A stretch of DNA of 64,000 nt from an uncultured Spirochaetaceae bacterium (GCA_902802305.1 CADCLG010000009.1:16676-80675); one strand, 5' to 3'; counted from the stretch's first letter, positions 32,986 to 41,428 are shown. The notes: generated by a model not told the origin, from the sequence alone. Made by a program: numbers and translations.

Positions 32986-34113
32986 ATGAAATCCATCCAG
33001 AAATCTTTTGAAGAAATTCGCTCAATAATTGTTACTCATAGAAGTGCCGCATCTCGAGGTGTAAACACAGAATCAATTCTTATGAATTGGGAGATTGGCT
33101 CATATATTTCGGCTAGATTAAAGTCGAATGAATGGGGCAGTAAAGTTGTGACTGAGCTTTCTGAATATCTCCGTGCTCAAGATCCAAGTTTAAAAGGATA
33201 TAGTCGGCGTAATCTGTATAATATGGTTGCGTTTTATGAGGCATATTCTACATCTGATTTTATTGAAATTGAACAAAAACTTGTTGGCAAAAAAATTGAA
33301 AAACTTCAAGCGTCTTCAATTGTGCAGATGAAAACTGCACAATTATCTGCACTATCAACTGAAATTGTGCAGACGTCATCTGCACAATTGGAATATCCTC
33401 CAAACATTCTTTTTCTTACAACCTTTTCTAATCATGTTGAAATAATAAACAGATGTAGAACTAATGAAGAACGTCTATTTTATATATTGTATTCTTTCAA
33501 AGAAAATTTAAAATACAAAGAATTACAGCGTTGTATCCAGACAGATACTTATTCATCTTTGCTTAGTGACAAAAAGAATATTTCAAAGGGTCTAAAAGAG
33601 ATATATCCTAATTCAGAACTAATGTTTAAGGATACAGCATTTGTTGATTTCTTGAATCTTCCACAAAAACATACAGAATCAAAACTTCATAAAGGGCTTC
33701 TTGAGAACATGAAGAAATTTATTCTTGAACTTGGCAAGGATTTTATTTTTATGGATAGTGAGTATGTACTTAATGTTGGAGGTTCAACATTTAAGGTAGA
33801 TTTGCTTTTCTTTCACCGTGGTTTACAATGCCTTGTTGCTGTAGAATTAAAAACAAAGAATTTTAAGCCTGAACATTTGGGGCAACTGGAATTTTATCTT
33901 GAGGCTTTGGATCGTGATGTAAAACGGAACAATGAAAATCCTAGCATAGGGATTCTTCTTTGTCCTTCGGCAGATCACAGTGTTGTTGAATATGCAATGA
34001 GCCGTAGTCTTTCTCCGACAATGGTAACAGAATATAAGCGTCTTCTAATTCCAAAAGATGTTGTAGCAAAAAATCTAAACGAATATTGTTCTTTCGTGAT
34101 TGACGAGAAATAA
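32986..34113 (+). CDS. DUF1016/YhcG-family PD-(D/E)xK nuclease
   Basis: The 375-residue protein has the DUF1016 N-terminal helical domain (NWEIGSYISARLKSNEWGSKVVTELSEYLR, GYSRRNLYNMVAFYEAY; about 1-90), a variable linker (about 105-140) and the C-terminal nuclease domain with FKVDLLFFHRGLQCLVAVELKTKNF (Asp and Glu-x-Lys of the PD-(D/E)xK core) and QLEFYLEALDRD. YhcG-type proteins are nucleases often found in restriction or defence islands. The linker carries two SIVQ/EIVQ...AQL units encoded by two perfect DNA inverted repeats. It follows the LPO_1073-like gene and may be translationally coupled to it. Molecular target is unknown. Confidence 0.87.
   Translation: MKSIQKSFEEIRSIIVTHRSAASRGVNTESILMNWEIGSYISARLKSNEWGSKVVTELSEYLRAQDPSLKGYSRRNLYNMVAFYEAYSTSDFIEIEQKLVGKKIEKLQASSIVQMKTAQLSALSTEIVQTSSAQLEYPPNILFLTTFSNHVEIINRCRTNEERLFYILYSFKENLKYKELQRCIQTDTYSSLLSDKKNISKGLKEIYPNSELMFKDTAFVDFLNLPQKHTESKLHKGLLENMKKFILELGKDFIFMDSEYVLNVGGSTFKVDLLFFHRGLQCLVAVELKTKNFKPEHLGQLEFYLEALDRDVKRNNENPSIGILLCPSADHSVVEYAMSRSLSPTMVTEYKRLLIPKDVVAKNLNEYCSFVIDEK
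33318..33389. repeat. Two perfect inverted repeats inside the DUF1016 gene
   Basis: AATTGTGCAG-7 bp-CTGCACAATT (33318-33344) and AATTGTGCAGA-5 bp-TCTGCACAATT (33363-33389), sharing the same arm sequence, with a half copy ATCTGCAC between. They encode the variable linker between N-terminal and nuclease domains. Confidence 0.85.
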
Positions 34114-34192
34114 CTCAAATATTCGCATAGAACCTTAAACATTGAAATTGTAATGAGATGCTTATTTTTTATAATTATGCTATTCTTTCTCC

Positions 34193-35371
34193 ATGAATAA
34201 AATCATTTCTTTTATTAAACGGGAGCCGGTTCTTTTTGCGGCGATCACGCTTGCCGTGCTTTCAGTTATAATAGTCCGTCCGTCTCTCCAGATTTGCATT
34301 CAGGCAATTGATTTTAGAACACTGGCAATCCTATTTTCGCTTATGATTGTAATAAAGGCCTTCCAGAGTCAGAACTTTTTAGATTACATTGCAGTTCGAC
34401 TTCTTCGTCTTTGTAAAACCCAGCGTTCGCTTTATTTTCTGCTGACCTATATTGTTTTTTTCTCTTCCATGTTTGTTACAAATGATGTGGCGCTTTTGAC
34501 CTTTGTTCCGATTTCCCTTTTGATTTTCAGCCGAATTGAATTCCCGTCGCTCAAACTGATTGTTCTTGAAACTTTGGCCGCAAACTTAGGTTCCTGCATC
34601 ACTCCAATGGGAAATCCTCAGAATCTTTATCTTTTTTCATATTACAACTTTTCTGCCCTGGAGTTTTTTGCACTCACCGCAAAGATTGCAGTTCCGTCGC
34701 TCTTTATTCTTGCAATAATGATTCTCTTTATCACCAAGAAGCCAGCCGGTTCTTCGCGTTCATCGCAGCAGATTAGCGGAAACATTCTCCAGAATCAAAT
34801 CACCTTTGTCAAAGTCGATTTCCGAACCTTCTTTTATCTCGCTGATTTTATAATCTGTCTTTTGACCGTTTTTCATGTTGTGAATTATATTTCTATGCTG
34901 ATTTTCACGATTGCTGCTATGCTGATTTGCAACTTCCGCCTTTTCAAAAGTGTTGATTACAGTCTGCTTTTGACCTTCATAGGATTTTTTATTTTTACAA
35001 AAACGCTTTCAACCGTTCAGCAGTTTTCTGATTTTATAAACGCAATGCTGTCTTCGCCGTTGAAAACTTATATCACAGGAATTGCCGCAAGTCAGATAAT
35101 CAGCAATGTTCCTGCCGCCCTTCTTTTAAGCGGATTCACCCAAAACGGAGCAATGCTTCTTCTTGGTGTAAATGTCGGCGGACTTGGAACTCTGATTGCT
35201 TCTATGGCAAGTGTAATTTCCTTCAAACTTTACAATAATTCACCAGAAGCACAAACTCCTGCAGGAAAAAAGTATTTTGCAGTATTTACTCTTTATAATC
35301 TTGTCTTGCTGGTGATTCTTGGACTTATTGTATTTTTCTTGACTATTGAACAAATACCCGCATTTTGTTAA
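34193..35371 (+). CDS. Anion permease of the ArsB/CitM-type ion transporter superfamily
   Basis: The 392-residue protein has about ten to eleven hydrophobic helices. The first half holds FVTNDVALLTFVPISLL and NLGSCITPMGNPQNLYLF; the second half repeats the theme with ASQIISNVPAALLLSGF and GVNVGGLGTLIASMAS. Two SN/TN-D/V-P motifs in inverted halves are typical of the IT superfamily (ArsB, NhaD, DASS, CitM). It transports an anion such as a dicarboxylate, citrate or arsenite in the inner membrane; the substrate cannot be told. TTGTAA-16 bp-TATAAT (34148-34175) is the likely promoter, and there is little leader and no ribosome binding site. Confidence 0.82.
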   Translation: MNKIISFIKREPVLFAAITLAVLSVIIVRPSLQICIQAIDFRTLAILFSLMIVIKAFQSQNFLDYIAVRLLRLCKTQRSLYFLLTYIVFFSSMFVTNDVALLTFVPISLLIFSRIEFPSLKLIVLETLAANLGSCITPMGNPQNLYLFSYYNFSALEFFALTAKIAVPSLFILAIMILFITKKPAGSSRSSQQISGNILQNQITFVKVDFRTFFYLADFIICLLTVFHVVNYISMLIFTIAAMLICNFRLFKSVDYSLLLTFIGFFIFTKTLSTVQQFSDFINAMLSSPLKTYITGIAASQIISNVPAALLLSGFTQNGAMLLLGVNVGGLGTLIASMASVISFKLYNNSPEAQTPAGKKYFAVFTLYNLVLLVILGLIVFFLTIEQIPAFC

Positions 35372-35400
35372 TATAACCTTCACTGTAATTTATTTTACAG
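35346..35400 (+). promoter_or_regulatory. rpsD promoter and 5' hairpin
   Basis: TTGAAC (35346-35351), 17 bp, TAATAT (35369-35374), embedded in the 3' end of the permease gene. At the predicted 5' end of the mRNA CTGTAA (35383-35388) and TTACAG (35395-35400) form a hairpin 20 bases before the start codon, a possible site of S4 autoregulation or RNA stabilisation. Confidence 0.5.
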
Positions 35401-35421
35401 AAATTATTTAAGGAGTCCGAA

Positions 35422-36015
35422 ATGGCAACAAGAAGAAGTCCTAGATTCAAAGAATGTAGAAGACTTGGTGTAAACGTATGTGGTCACCCGAAGGCATTGG
35501 ATAGAGCTAATAGCCCGGCCTTCAAAAAAACACACAAACCTTCAGAATATGGCTTACAGCTTATTGAAAAACAGAAGGTACGTGCTTATTACAACATCCT
35601 GGAAAAACAGCTTGTTCGTTATTATGAAAACGCTGTTAAGAGAAACGGAAATACTGGTGAGGAACTTTTAATCTCATTGGAAAGCAGACTTGATAACTTA
35701 GTTTATCGTATGGGTTTTGCTAATTCTATCCGTATGGCTCGCCAGATGGTAAGTCATGGACACATGTTGGTAAATGGAAAGAGAATTAACATTCCTTCTT
35801 TCAATGTAAAAGTAGGTTCAACAATTCAGCTTTGTGAAAAAGCACGCAAGAGTGAACAGTTCAAAAAATGTTTCTTGAGCGACAACAAAGCATCTCTTCC
35901 ATACATCACTAGAGACGAAGAAAACTTTAGTGGTACTTACACTGCACTCCCAACACGTGCAGAAATCCCAGTATTTGTAAAAGAACAGTTAATAGTTGAG
36001 TTCTATTCTAAATAA
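35422..36015 (+). CDS. rpsD: 30S ribosomal protein S4
   Basis: The 197-residue protein matches S4 in length and sequence: MATRRSPRFKECRRLGVN, EKQKVRAYYNILEKQLVRYYENA and the S4 RNA-binding domain LESRLDNLVYRMGFANSIRMARQMVSHGHMLVNGKRINIPSF. S4 nucleates assembly of the small subunit on 16S rRNA and in several bacteria represses its own translation. Here it is a single-gene unit with its own promoter, AAGGAG site and terminator (36041-36080), apart from the usual alpha operon. It lacks the N-terminal zinc-binding cysteines of some S4 paralogues. Confidence 0.97.
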   Translation: MATRRSPRFKECRRLGVNVCGHPKALDRANSPAFKKTHKPSEYGLQLIEKQKVRAYYNILEKQLVRYYENAVKRNGNTGEELLISLESRLDNLVYRMGFANSIRMARQMVSHGHMLVNGKRINIPSFNVKVGSTIQLCEKARKSEQFKKCFLSDNKASLPYITRDEENFSGTYTALPTRAEIPVFVKEQLIVEFYSK

Positions 36016-36040
36016 TTAATTATCTTATTCAAATTACTGA

Positions 36041-36083
36041 AAAACTGTCTGTCAGGCTCTGGCTTTACAGACAGTTTTTTTTA
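36041..36083 (+). terminator. rpsD terminator
   Basis: AAAACTGTCTGT (36041-36052) and ACAGACAGTTTT (36067-36078) form a perfect 12-bp stem followed by a T-run. Confidence 0.92.
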
Positions 36084-36154
36084 TGTCCAAATGATTCCGA
36101 GTTGTTGAGATAGATAATGATTCAGGGATAGATGATAGATAGATGATGATTCTA

Positions 36155-36182
36155 TTGACAAAAACGCTAAAATATAGATAAT
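36155..36182 (+). promoter_or_regulatory. Promoter of the aromatic amino acid operon
   Basis: TTGACA (36155-36160), 16 bp, GATAAT (36177-36182). The start point near 36189 gives a 5' leader of about 260 nt containing a leader peptide and terminator before pheA. Confidence 0.7.
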
Positions 36183-36230
36183 TATTTCTAGTCGGTTTTA
36201 TCAAAAAAAAACCTTTTGCTTGGATGTAAA

Positions 36231-36356
36231 ATGATTTCTATAAATATTTTTACTAACAAACGTAAACCTTTCTCCCTTGTTGCAAGTTTCTTTGCAGGCT
36301 TTTATTCATTTTATTATTATTACTTTCGCAACAAACTTCATTCCGATAAGGCGTAG
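36231..36356 (+). CDS. Phe/Tyr-rich leader peptide of the aromatic amino acid operon
   Basis: A 41-residue frame, ATG at 36231 to TAG at 36354-36356. Its middle reads ASFFAGFYSFYYYYFRNK: over the whole peptide there are seven Phe and five Tyr, eight of them crowded into residues 24-32. It lies between the operon promoter and an intrinsic terminator, just upstream of pheA. Peptides of this kind (compare the PheL leader of enteric bacteria) let ribosome stalling at scarce Phe-tRNA or Tyr-tRNA decide between terminator and antiterminator. The ribosome binding site is modest (GGAT). No other role is apparent for such a peptide. Confidence 0.8.
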   Translation: MISINIFTNKRKPFSLVASFFAGFYSFYYYYFRNKLHSDKA

Positions 36357-36380
36357 AAAGTTATGTAGGTTATGTAACAG

Positions 36381-36420
36381 AAACGGTTCTATTCTTTATC
36401 GGATAGAGCCGTTTTTTTTT
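36381..36420 (+). terminator. Attenuator of the aromatic amino acid operon
   Basis: AAACGGTTCTAT (36381-36392) pairs with ATAGAGCCGTTT (36403-36414) with one G-U pair, followed by a run of nine T. It lies 31 bp before pheA. TCCGATAA (36342-36349, end of the leader peptide) is complementary to TTATCGGA (36396-36403), in the loop and first base of the 3' arm, and may be part of an alternative fold. Confidence 0.85.
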
Positions 36421-36451
36421 AGGCAGATTTTTAGAAAATATTGGAGGATAT

Positions 36452-37546
36452 ATGACAGAATTGGAAAAAGCCAGAAACGATATCAACGAAATAGACCGTC
36501 AGATGGCTGCTCTTTTTGAAAAGCGAATGCAGGCTGCGTCAGAAGTTGCTGCTTATAAAAAGCAGAATGGAATGCAAATCTTTGATGCTGTCCGCGAAAA
36601 AAATCTTCTGGAAAAAAATGTCTTATTAATTCATAATCCAGAACTTCAGTCATACTATCTTCAATATCAGCAGGGCTTGATGGATGTTTCAAAACGTTAT
36701 CAGCACAAGCTTCTGGAAGGAACACGTATTGCTTACAGCGGAATTGAAGGTGCCTTTGCAAATATTGCTGCCAAAAAAATCTTCCCAGATGGAACCCTCC
36801 TTTCCTATCCTGATTTCAAATCTGCTTATGATGCTGTAGAAAAAGGTGAATGTGATTTGGCTGTTCTTCCAATAGAAAATAGTTTTGCCGGTGAAGTTGG
36901 ACAGGTTACCGATTTAATGTTCCGTGGAAATCTTTTTGTAAATGGCGTTTATTCTCTCCCTATTTCGCAAAATCTTCTTGGTGTAAAGGGCACAACATTT
37001 TCAACAATAAAACAGGTTGTAAGTCATCAGCAGGCTCTGGATCAGTGTGCGGGCTATATTAAAAATCATGGGTATAAAACAGTTTCTGCAAGTAATACCG
37101 CTGTTGCTGCCAAAGAAGTTGCAGAATTAAATGATGTGACTGTTGCAGCTATTGCCAGTATTGAAACTGCAAAACTCTACGGTCTTGAGGTTATTGACCA
37201 CGATATAAATGAAAACCTTACAAATACAACCCGCTTTGCAGTTTTTTCAAAAGTAAAAGAAAATATTATCAATACCGAAAGCATTAGTACCTTTATTATG
37301 ATGTTTACCGTTCGTAATGAATCTGGTGCACTTGCAAAAGCAATAAATGCGATTGGTGATAATGGCTTCAACATGCGTGTTTTGCGAAGTCGTCCCTTAA
37401 AGGATTTAGCCTGGCAGTATTATTTTTATGTTGAAGCAGAAGGTGATTATAATTCTGATTCTGGTAAAAAAATGTTGAAGGAGCTTTCTGAACGTTGTGA
37501 AATGCTTAAGGTTTTAGGCTCTTATTCATTGAATCAAAAAATCTGA
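36452..37546 (+). CDS. pheA: Bifunctional chorismate mutase / prephenate dehydratase
   Basis: The 364-residue P-protein has an N-terminal AroQ-type chorismate mutase (about 1-90; LEKARNDINEIDRQMAALFEKRMQAASEVAAYK), a prephenate dehydratase domain (about 92-275; LPIENSFAGEV, and NTTRF with the essential Thr) and a C-terminal ACT domain (about 282-360). It turns chorismate into phenylpyruvate, the committed route to Phe. The ACT domain has GALA and RSRP where the classic Phe-binding motifs are GALV and ESRP, so feedback sensitivity may differ. GGAGG precedes the ATG. It is the first gene after the attenuator, as expected if Phe supply sets operon expression. Confidence 0.95.
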   Translation: MTELEKARNDINEIDRQMAALFEKRMQAASEVAAYKKQNGMQIFDAVREKNLLEKNVLLIHNPELQSYYLQYQQGLMDVSKRYQHKLLEGTRIAYSGIEGAFANIAAKKIFPDGTLLSYPDFKSAYDAVEKGECDLAVLPIENSFAGEVGQVTDLMFRGNLFVNGVYSLPISQNLLGVKGTTFSTIKQVVSHQQALDQCAGYIKNHGYKTVSASNTAVAAKEVAELNDVTVAAIASIETAKLYGLEVIDHDINENLTNTTRFAVFSKVKENIINTESISTFIMMFTVRNESGALAKAINAIGDNGFNMRVLRSRPLKDLAWQYYFYVEAEGDYNSDSGKKMLKELSERCEMLKVLGSYSLNQKI

Positions 37547-37571
37547 TTTAAAAAAGAAGGAAATAGGGAAA

Positions 37572-38621
37572 ATGATTGTACCGGTTAATTTAGGAAAAGA
37601 TAGTTACGAAGTTGTAATAGAGCGTGGAGTATTAAATCGTGCAGAAAAAGAAATAAATCTGGATCGTCGGGTTCTTATTATTTCTGATTCTGGTGTGCCT
37701 TCTGAATATGCAGAATTGATTGCTTCAAAATCAAAAAATCCAGTTATAAGTGTATTTGAACCTGGCGAAGACCATAAAAGTCTAGAGACTGTGCAAAAAA
37801 TGCTTCAGATTATGCTTGATAATAATTTTACCCGCAAGGATTGTGTTGTTGCAGTCGGTGGTGGAGTTGTTGGTGATTTAGCCGGATTTACTGCTTCCTG
37901 TTATATGCGTGGTGTTGATTTTTATAATATTCCAACGACAGTTTTAAGTCAGGTTGATTCCTCGGTTGGTGGAAAAACAGGCGTTAATTTTGGCGGGGTA
38001 AAAAATATCGTAGGTGCCTTCTATCAGCCTAAAAAAGTCCTTATCGATGCAGATGTCCTTAAAAGCTTGCCAAAACGTCAGATTGCAAACGGTTTGTGTG
38101 AAGCTCTTAAAATGGCAATGACTTTTGATAAAGAAACTGTAGAAATCTTCAAAAAGGAAAATCCTTTTGAGCAGGTGGAAGTTTTAATCCAAAAGTCAGT
38201 TCAAATCAAAGCCCGCGTTGTAGAAGAGGATGAAAAAGAAAGTGGACTTAGACGTGTATTGAACTTTGGCCATACTCTTGGACATGGAATAGAACTTAAT
38301 ACTGATGGAAAATTATATCATGGCGAATGTGTAGCAATCGGAATGCTGCCAATGTGCTCTGACAAAGTTCGCAGTGAACTTCTTCCTTTGATAAAAAAAC
38401 TTGAGGTTCCTGTCAGCTGTAGTTTGGATATAGAAAAAGCTTGCCGTTCAATCAGTCATGATAAAAAAGCAGAAAAATCAATAATAAAATGCGTTGTTGT
38501 AAATGAAACCGGCACTTTTGAAATGCAGGATTTTACCGTAGAGCAGCTTAAAGAAAAACTCCAGACAGTTTGTGAAAATGTGATACCTGCTGTTTCCGCT
38601 TGTAATACTTGTAATAAATAA
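37572..38621 (+). CDS. aroB: 3-dehydroquinate synthase
   Basis: The 349-residue enzyme closes DAHP to 3-dehydroquinate using NAD and a divalent metal. Motifs are FEPGEDHKSLETVQKMLQ, VAVGGGVVGDLAGFTASCYMRGV (NAD-binding Gly-rich region), PTTVLSQVDSSVGGKTGVN and the metal-binding His motif NFGHTLGHGIE. It starts 25 bp after pheA and ends 14 bp before aroC, inside the operon. A Cys-rich C-terminal extension (SACNTCNK) is a small oddity. Confidence 0.95.
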   Translation: MIVPVNLGKDSYEVVIERGVLNRAEKEINLDRRVLIISDSGVPSEYAELIASKSKNPVISVFEPGEDHKSLETVQKMLQIMLDNNFTRKDCVVAVGGGVVGDLAGFTASCYMRGVDFYNIPTTVLSQVDSSVGGKTGVNFGGVKNIVGAFYQPKKVLIDADVLKSLPKRQIANGLCEALKMAMTFDKETVEIFKKENPFEQVEVLIQKSVQIKARVVEEDEKESGLRRVLNFGHTLGHGIELNTDGKLYHGECVAIGMLPMCSDKVRSELLPLIKKLEVPVSCSLDIEKACRSISHDKKAEKSIIKCVVVNETGTFEMQDFTVEQLKEKLQTVCENVIPAVSACNTCNK

Positions 38622-38635
38622 AGGGAGGAAGAATT

Positions 38636-39733
38636 ATGAAAAACTCAATCGGCGAACATCTTACAGTTACTCTTTTTGGTGAAAGTCACGGCCCTTATAT
38701 CGGCGTTGTTCTTGATGGACTTGCCCCTGGAATCCCTGTAGATAAAGCTTTTATAAATCATCAGCTGGATTTACGCAGACCAAAAGGAAAAATCTCAACT
38801 TCCCGCGTAGAAAAGGATGAATATATTTTTGCCAGCGGAGTTTTTAATGATTTTACAACAGGAACTCCCCTTACAATTCTTATTCCAAATCAGGTTCAAC
38901 ACAGCAAAGATTATGAAAAAACAGCAATGCTCCCACGTCCTGGACATGCAGATTACACGGCAGAAGTAAAGTATCACGGTTTTCAGGATTACAGAGGCGG
39001 CGGACATTTTAGCGGTAGACTTACAGCGGCAATAGTAGCTGCTGGAGGAATAGTGATTCCAGAACTTGCAAAAAAGAATATAAAAATCGGCACTCATATT
39101 CAGATGCTTGGCGGAATAAAAGATCGCGATTTTGAAGATTACGAAAAAGACATTCAGACTTTGTCCCAAACAGATTTTGCAGTCTTGGATGAGCAGAAAG
39201 CCGCAGAAATGAAGGCCCTTGCAGAAAAAGTTGCCAGCGATGGTGACAGCGTCGGTGGAGTTCTGGAAACTGTAATCACAGGGCTTCCTGCTGGTTTGGG
39301 TGAACCCTGGTTTGGAACTTTGGATGGACTTTTATCCTATGCAATGTTCAGTATTCCGGCAATTAAGGGAGTTCAGTTTGGCGCAGGCTTTGATTTGGTA
39401 AATCATTTTGGAAGCGAATATAACGATGCCTTTAGAATGGACGGCTCTAAGGTCGTAACTTCAAGCAATAACAACGGCGGTATAAACGGCGGTATTTCAA
39501 ACGGAATGCCGGTTCTTTTTAGATGTGCAGTAAAACCAACCCCTTCAATTTACAAAGAGCAGGATACCATCGATATGAAGCAGAAAACAAATGCAAAGCT
39601 GCAGATTCAGGGAAGACATGATCCGGCAATCATCCACCGGGCAAGAATTGTAGTAGACAGCATGGCAGCTCTTGTTATTTATGATGCCTTGGCCGGTCGC
39701 TACGGAACGGATTTTTTCGGAGGAAATAAATAA
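38636..39733 (+). CDS. aroC: Chorismate synthase
   Basis: The 365-residue enzyme makes chorismate from EPSP using reduced FMN. Conserved features are GESHGPYIGVVLDGLAPGIP, the basic RRPKGKISTSRVEKDE, RPGHADYTAEVKYHGFQDYRGGGHFSGR and GGINGGISNGMPVLFRCA. A GGAGG site precedes the ATG. Its stop codon overlaps the start of aroE-aroK by one base (TAATG), so the two are translationally coupled. Confidence 0.96.
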   Translation: MKNSIGEHLTVTLFGESHGPYIGVVLDGLAPGIPVDKAFINHQLDLRRPKGKISTSRVEKDEYIFASGVFNDFTTGTPLTILIPNQVQHSKDYEKTAMLPRPGHADYTAEVKYHGFQDYRGGGHFSGRLTAAIVAAGGIVIPELAKKNIKIGTHIQMLGGIKDRDFEDYEKDIQTLSQTDFAVLDEQKAAEMKALAEKVASDGDSVGGVLETVITGLPAGLGEPWFGTLDGLLSYAMFSIPAIKGVQFGAGFDLVNHFGSEYNDAFRMDGSKVVTSSNNNGGINGGISNGMPVLFRCAVKPTPSIYKEQDTIDMKQKTNAKLQIQGRHDPAIIHRARIVVDSMAALVIYDALAGRYGTDFFGGNK

Positions 39734-40983
39734 TGGAATACGGTCTTATCGGCGCAAAATTAGGTCACAGCTATTCAAAAGATATTCACAATCAGATTGG
39801 TGATTATAAATATGAACTTAAAGAAATTGCTGCAGAAGATATTGATTCCTTTATGAAAATACACGACTTTAAGGGAATAAATGTAACAATTCCTTACAAG
39901 CAGACAGTAATTCCTTATCTTGATGAAATTGATGATGCTGCAAAAGAAATTGGAGCTGTAAATACAATCGTAAATAAAGGTGGAAAACTTTTTGGTTATA
40001 ATACAGATTTTATCGGTTTAAAAAGACTTATTCTTTCTCAAAATATTGAGCTTGCTGATAAGACGGTTTTAATTTTAGGAACTGGCGGAACAAGTAAAAC
40101 CGCTCGTGCAGTTGCAAAATCCCTCAAGGCAAAAGAGATTTTAATTGTTAGCCGCAAGAGTGGAGAAGGGGTGATTACTTATGAAGAAGCAGCCAGTAAG
40201 TATAAAAATGCTCAGATTATTATAAACACAACTCCTTGCGGAATGTTCCCGAATATAAATGATTTTCCAATTGATGTTACAGCCTTTCCTAAGCTCGAAG
40301 GTCTTATTGATGTAATTTACAATCCTCTCAGAACTCAGCTTGTTCTCCGTGCACAGGAGCTTGGAATAAAAGCTTCTGGTGGAATGTACATGCTTGTTCA
40401 GCAGGCAATTGCAGCCGCAGAATATTTCTTTGACCGCCCGCTTGAGCCTTCAAAAGCCGATGAGATTTTTAATTCTTTACTTGCAGATAAACAGAATATT
40501 ATTCTGGTGGGAATGCCTGGCTGCGGAAAATCTACAGTTGGCAAAAAACTTGCAAAGCTGCTGGGAAAAGATTTTTTTGATACAGACGAATTGATTCAGC
40601 AGCAGGAAAATATGCATCCTTCTCAAATAATTACTCAGCGGGGTGAAGAGGCTTTCAGAAATATTGAATCTAAGATTTGCGAAGAAATGGCGGTTAAAAC
40701 CAATGCTGTAATTTCTACAGGTGGCGGTGCAATTCTTCGTAAGGAAAATGTAATTCATCTTAAAAATAACGGAATCATTTTCTTTATTGACAGGAAGCTT
40801 GAAAATATCTGTCCGACTGGTGACAGACCGCTTTCTAATTCACGGGAAAAATTGCAGGCAGTTTATGATAAACGCTATCCTATTTATTCTGCCTGCTGCG
40901 ATTATAAAATTGAATCAGACGAAAATATGAATCACACAATAGATAAAATTATAAAATTGTTTGGAGGTAAAAATGAAAATTAA
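39733..40983 (+). CDS. aroE-aroK: Shikimate dehydrogenase - shikimate kinase fusion
   Basis: One 416-residue chain. Residues 1-248 are shikimate dehydrogenase: GLIGAKLGHSYSKDIHN, GINVTIPYKQ (catalytic Lys), the NADP-binding LGTGGTSKTARAVA and the C-terminal GMYMLVQQAIAAAEYF. Residues 253-416 are shikimate kinase: Walker A GMPGCGKSTVGKKLA, FDTDELIQQ with the shikimate-binding Asp, GEEAFRNIE and STGGGAI. The protein therefore performs two successive steps, 3-dehydroshikimate to shikimate to shikimate-3-phosphate, although these are the fourth and fifth of the pathway. It overlaps aroC by one base and aroQ by 11 bases. Confidence 0.94.
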   Translation: MEYGLIGAKLGHSYSKDIHNQIGDYKYELKEIAAEDIDSFMKIHDFKGINVTIPYKQTVIPYLDEIDDAAKEIGAVNTIVNKGGKLFGYNTDFIGLKRLILSQNIELADKTVLILGTGGTSKTARAVAKSLKAKEILIVSRKSGEGVITYEEAASKYKNAQIIINTTPCGMFPNINDFPIDVTAFPKLEGLIDVIYNPLRTQLVLRAQELGIKASGGMYMLVQQAIAAAEYFFDRPLEPSKADEIFNSLLADKQNIILVGMPGCGKSTVGKKLAKLLGKDFFDTDELIQQQENMHPSQIITQRGEEAFRNIESKICEEMAVKTNAVISTGGGAILRKENVIHLKNNGIIFFIDRKLENICPTGDRPLSNSREKLQAVYDKRYPIYSACCDYKIESDENMNHTIDKIIKLFGGKNEN

Positions 40984-41407
40984 GGTTATAAATGGACCAA
41001 ACATCAACATGCTGGGAATCCGTGAGCCTGGAATCTATGGTTCAGAAAATTACGAAACCTTGTGTAACAATATAAAGGATTTTGCTAGAAATAATAATAT
41101 CGACGTAGAATTGTATCAGTCCAATCATGAAGGTGATTTAGTTGATCAAATCCAAGCCTGCTACGGAAAAATTGACGGTATTGTAATAAATCCGGGAGCT
41201 TACACTCACACAAGCATTGCAATTCTGGATGCGGCAAAGGCTGTAAAAATCCCGGTTGTTGAAGTTCATATTTCAAAAGTTGAAGAACGCGAAGATTTCC
41301 GTCAGGTAAGTTATATTCGTGCGGCTTGTGTAAAGACAATCACAGGTCACGGAATTAACGGTTATATAGAAGCAATGCAGTTTCTTTTGGAAAATTACAA
41401 AAATTAG
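40973..41407 (+). CDS. aroQ: 3-dehydroquinate dehydratase, type II
   Basis: From the ATG at 40973 (GGAGG five bases before it) the enzyme has 144 residues, normal for the type II dodecamer. It removes water from 3-dehydroquinate. Motifs are KVINGPNINMLGIREPGIYG (catalytic Tyr), YQSNHEGDLVDQIQ, VINPGAYTHTSIAILDA, VEVHISKVEEREDFR and the GHGINGYIEAM end. The start lies 11 bases inside the aroE-aroK gene. An in-frame TTG at 40961 overlaps the ribosome binding site and is rejected. Confidence 0.95.
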   Translation: MKIKVINGPNINMLGIREPGIYGSENYETLCNNIKDFARNNNIDVELYQSNHEGDLVDQIQACYGKIDGIVINPGAYTHTSIAILDAAKAVKIPVVEVHISKVEEREDFRQVSYIRAACVKTITGHGINGYIEAMQFLLENYKN

Positions 41408-41428
41408 CAGATAAACAGGAAGATTAAA

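Noticed and set aside
33318..33389. CRISPR-like or terminator interpretation of the DUF1016 internal repeats
   Set aside because: Only two units, inside a continuous coding frame, without spacers or T-runs.
36100..36150. Tandem AGATGATAGAT-like repeats upstream of the aromatic promoter
   Set aside because: Short imperfect low-complexity sequence; no clear unit or regulatory pattern.
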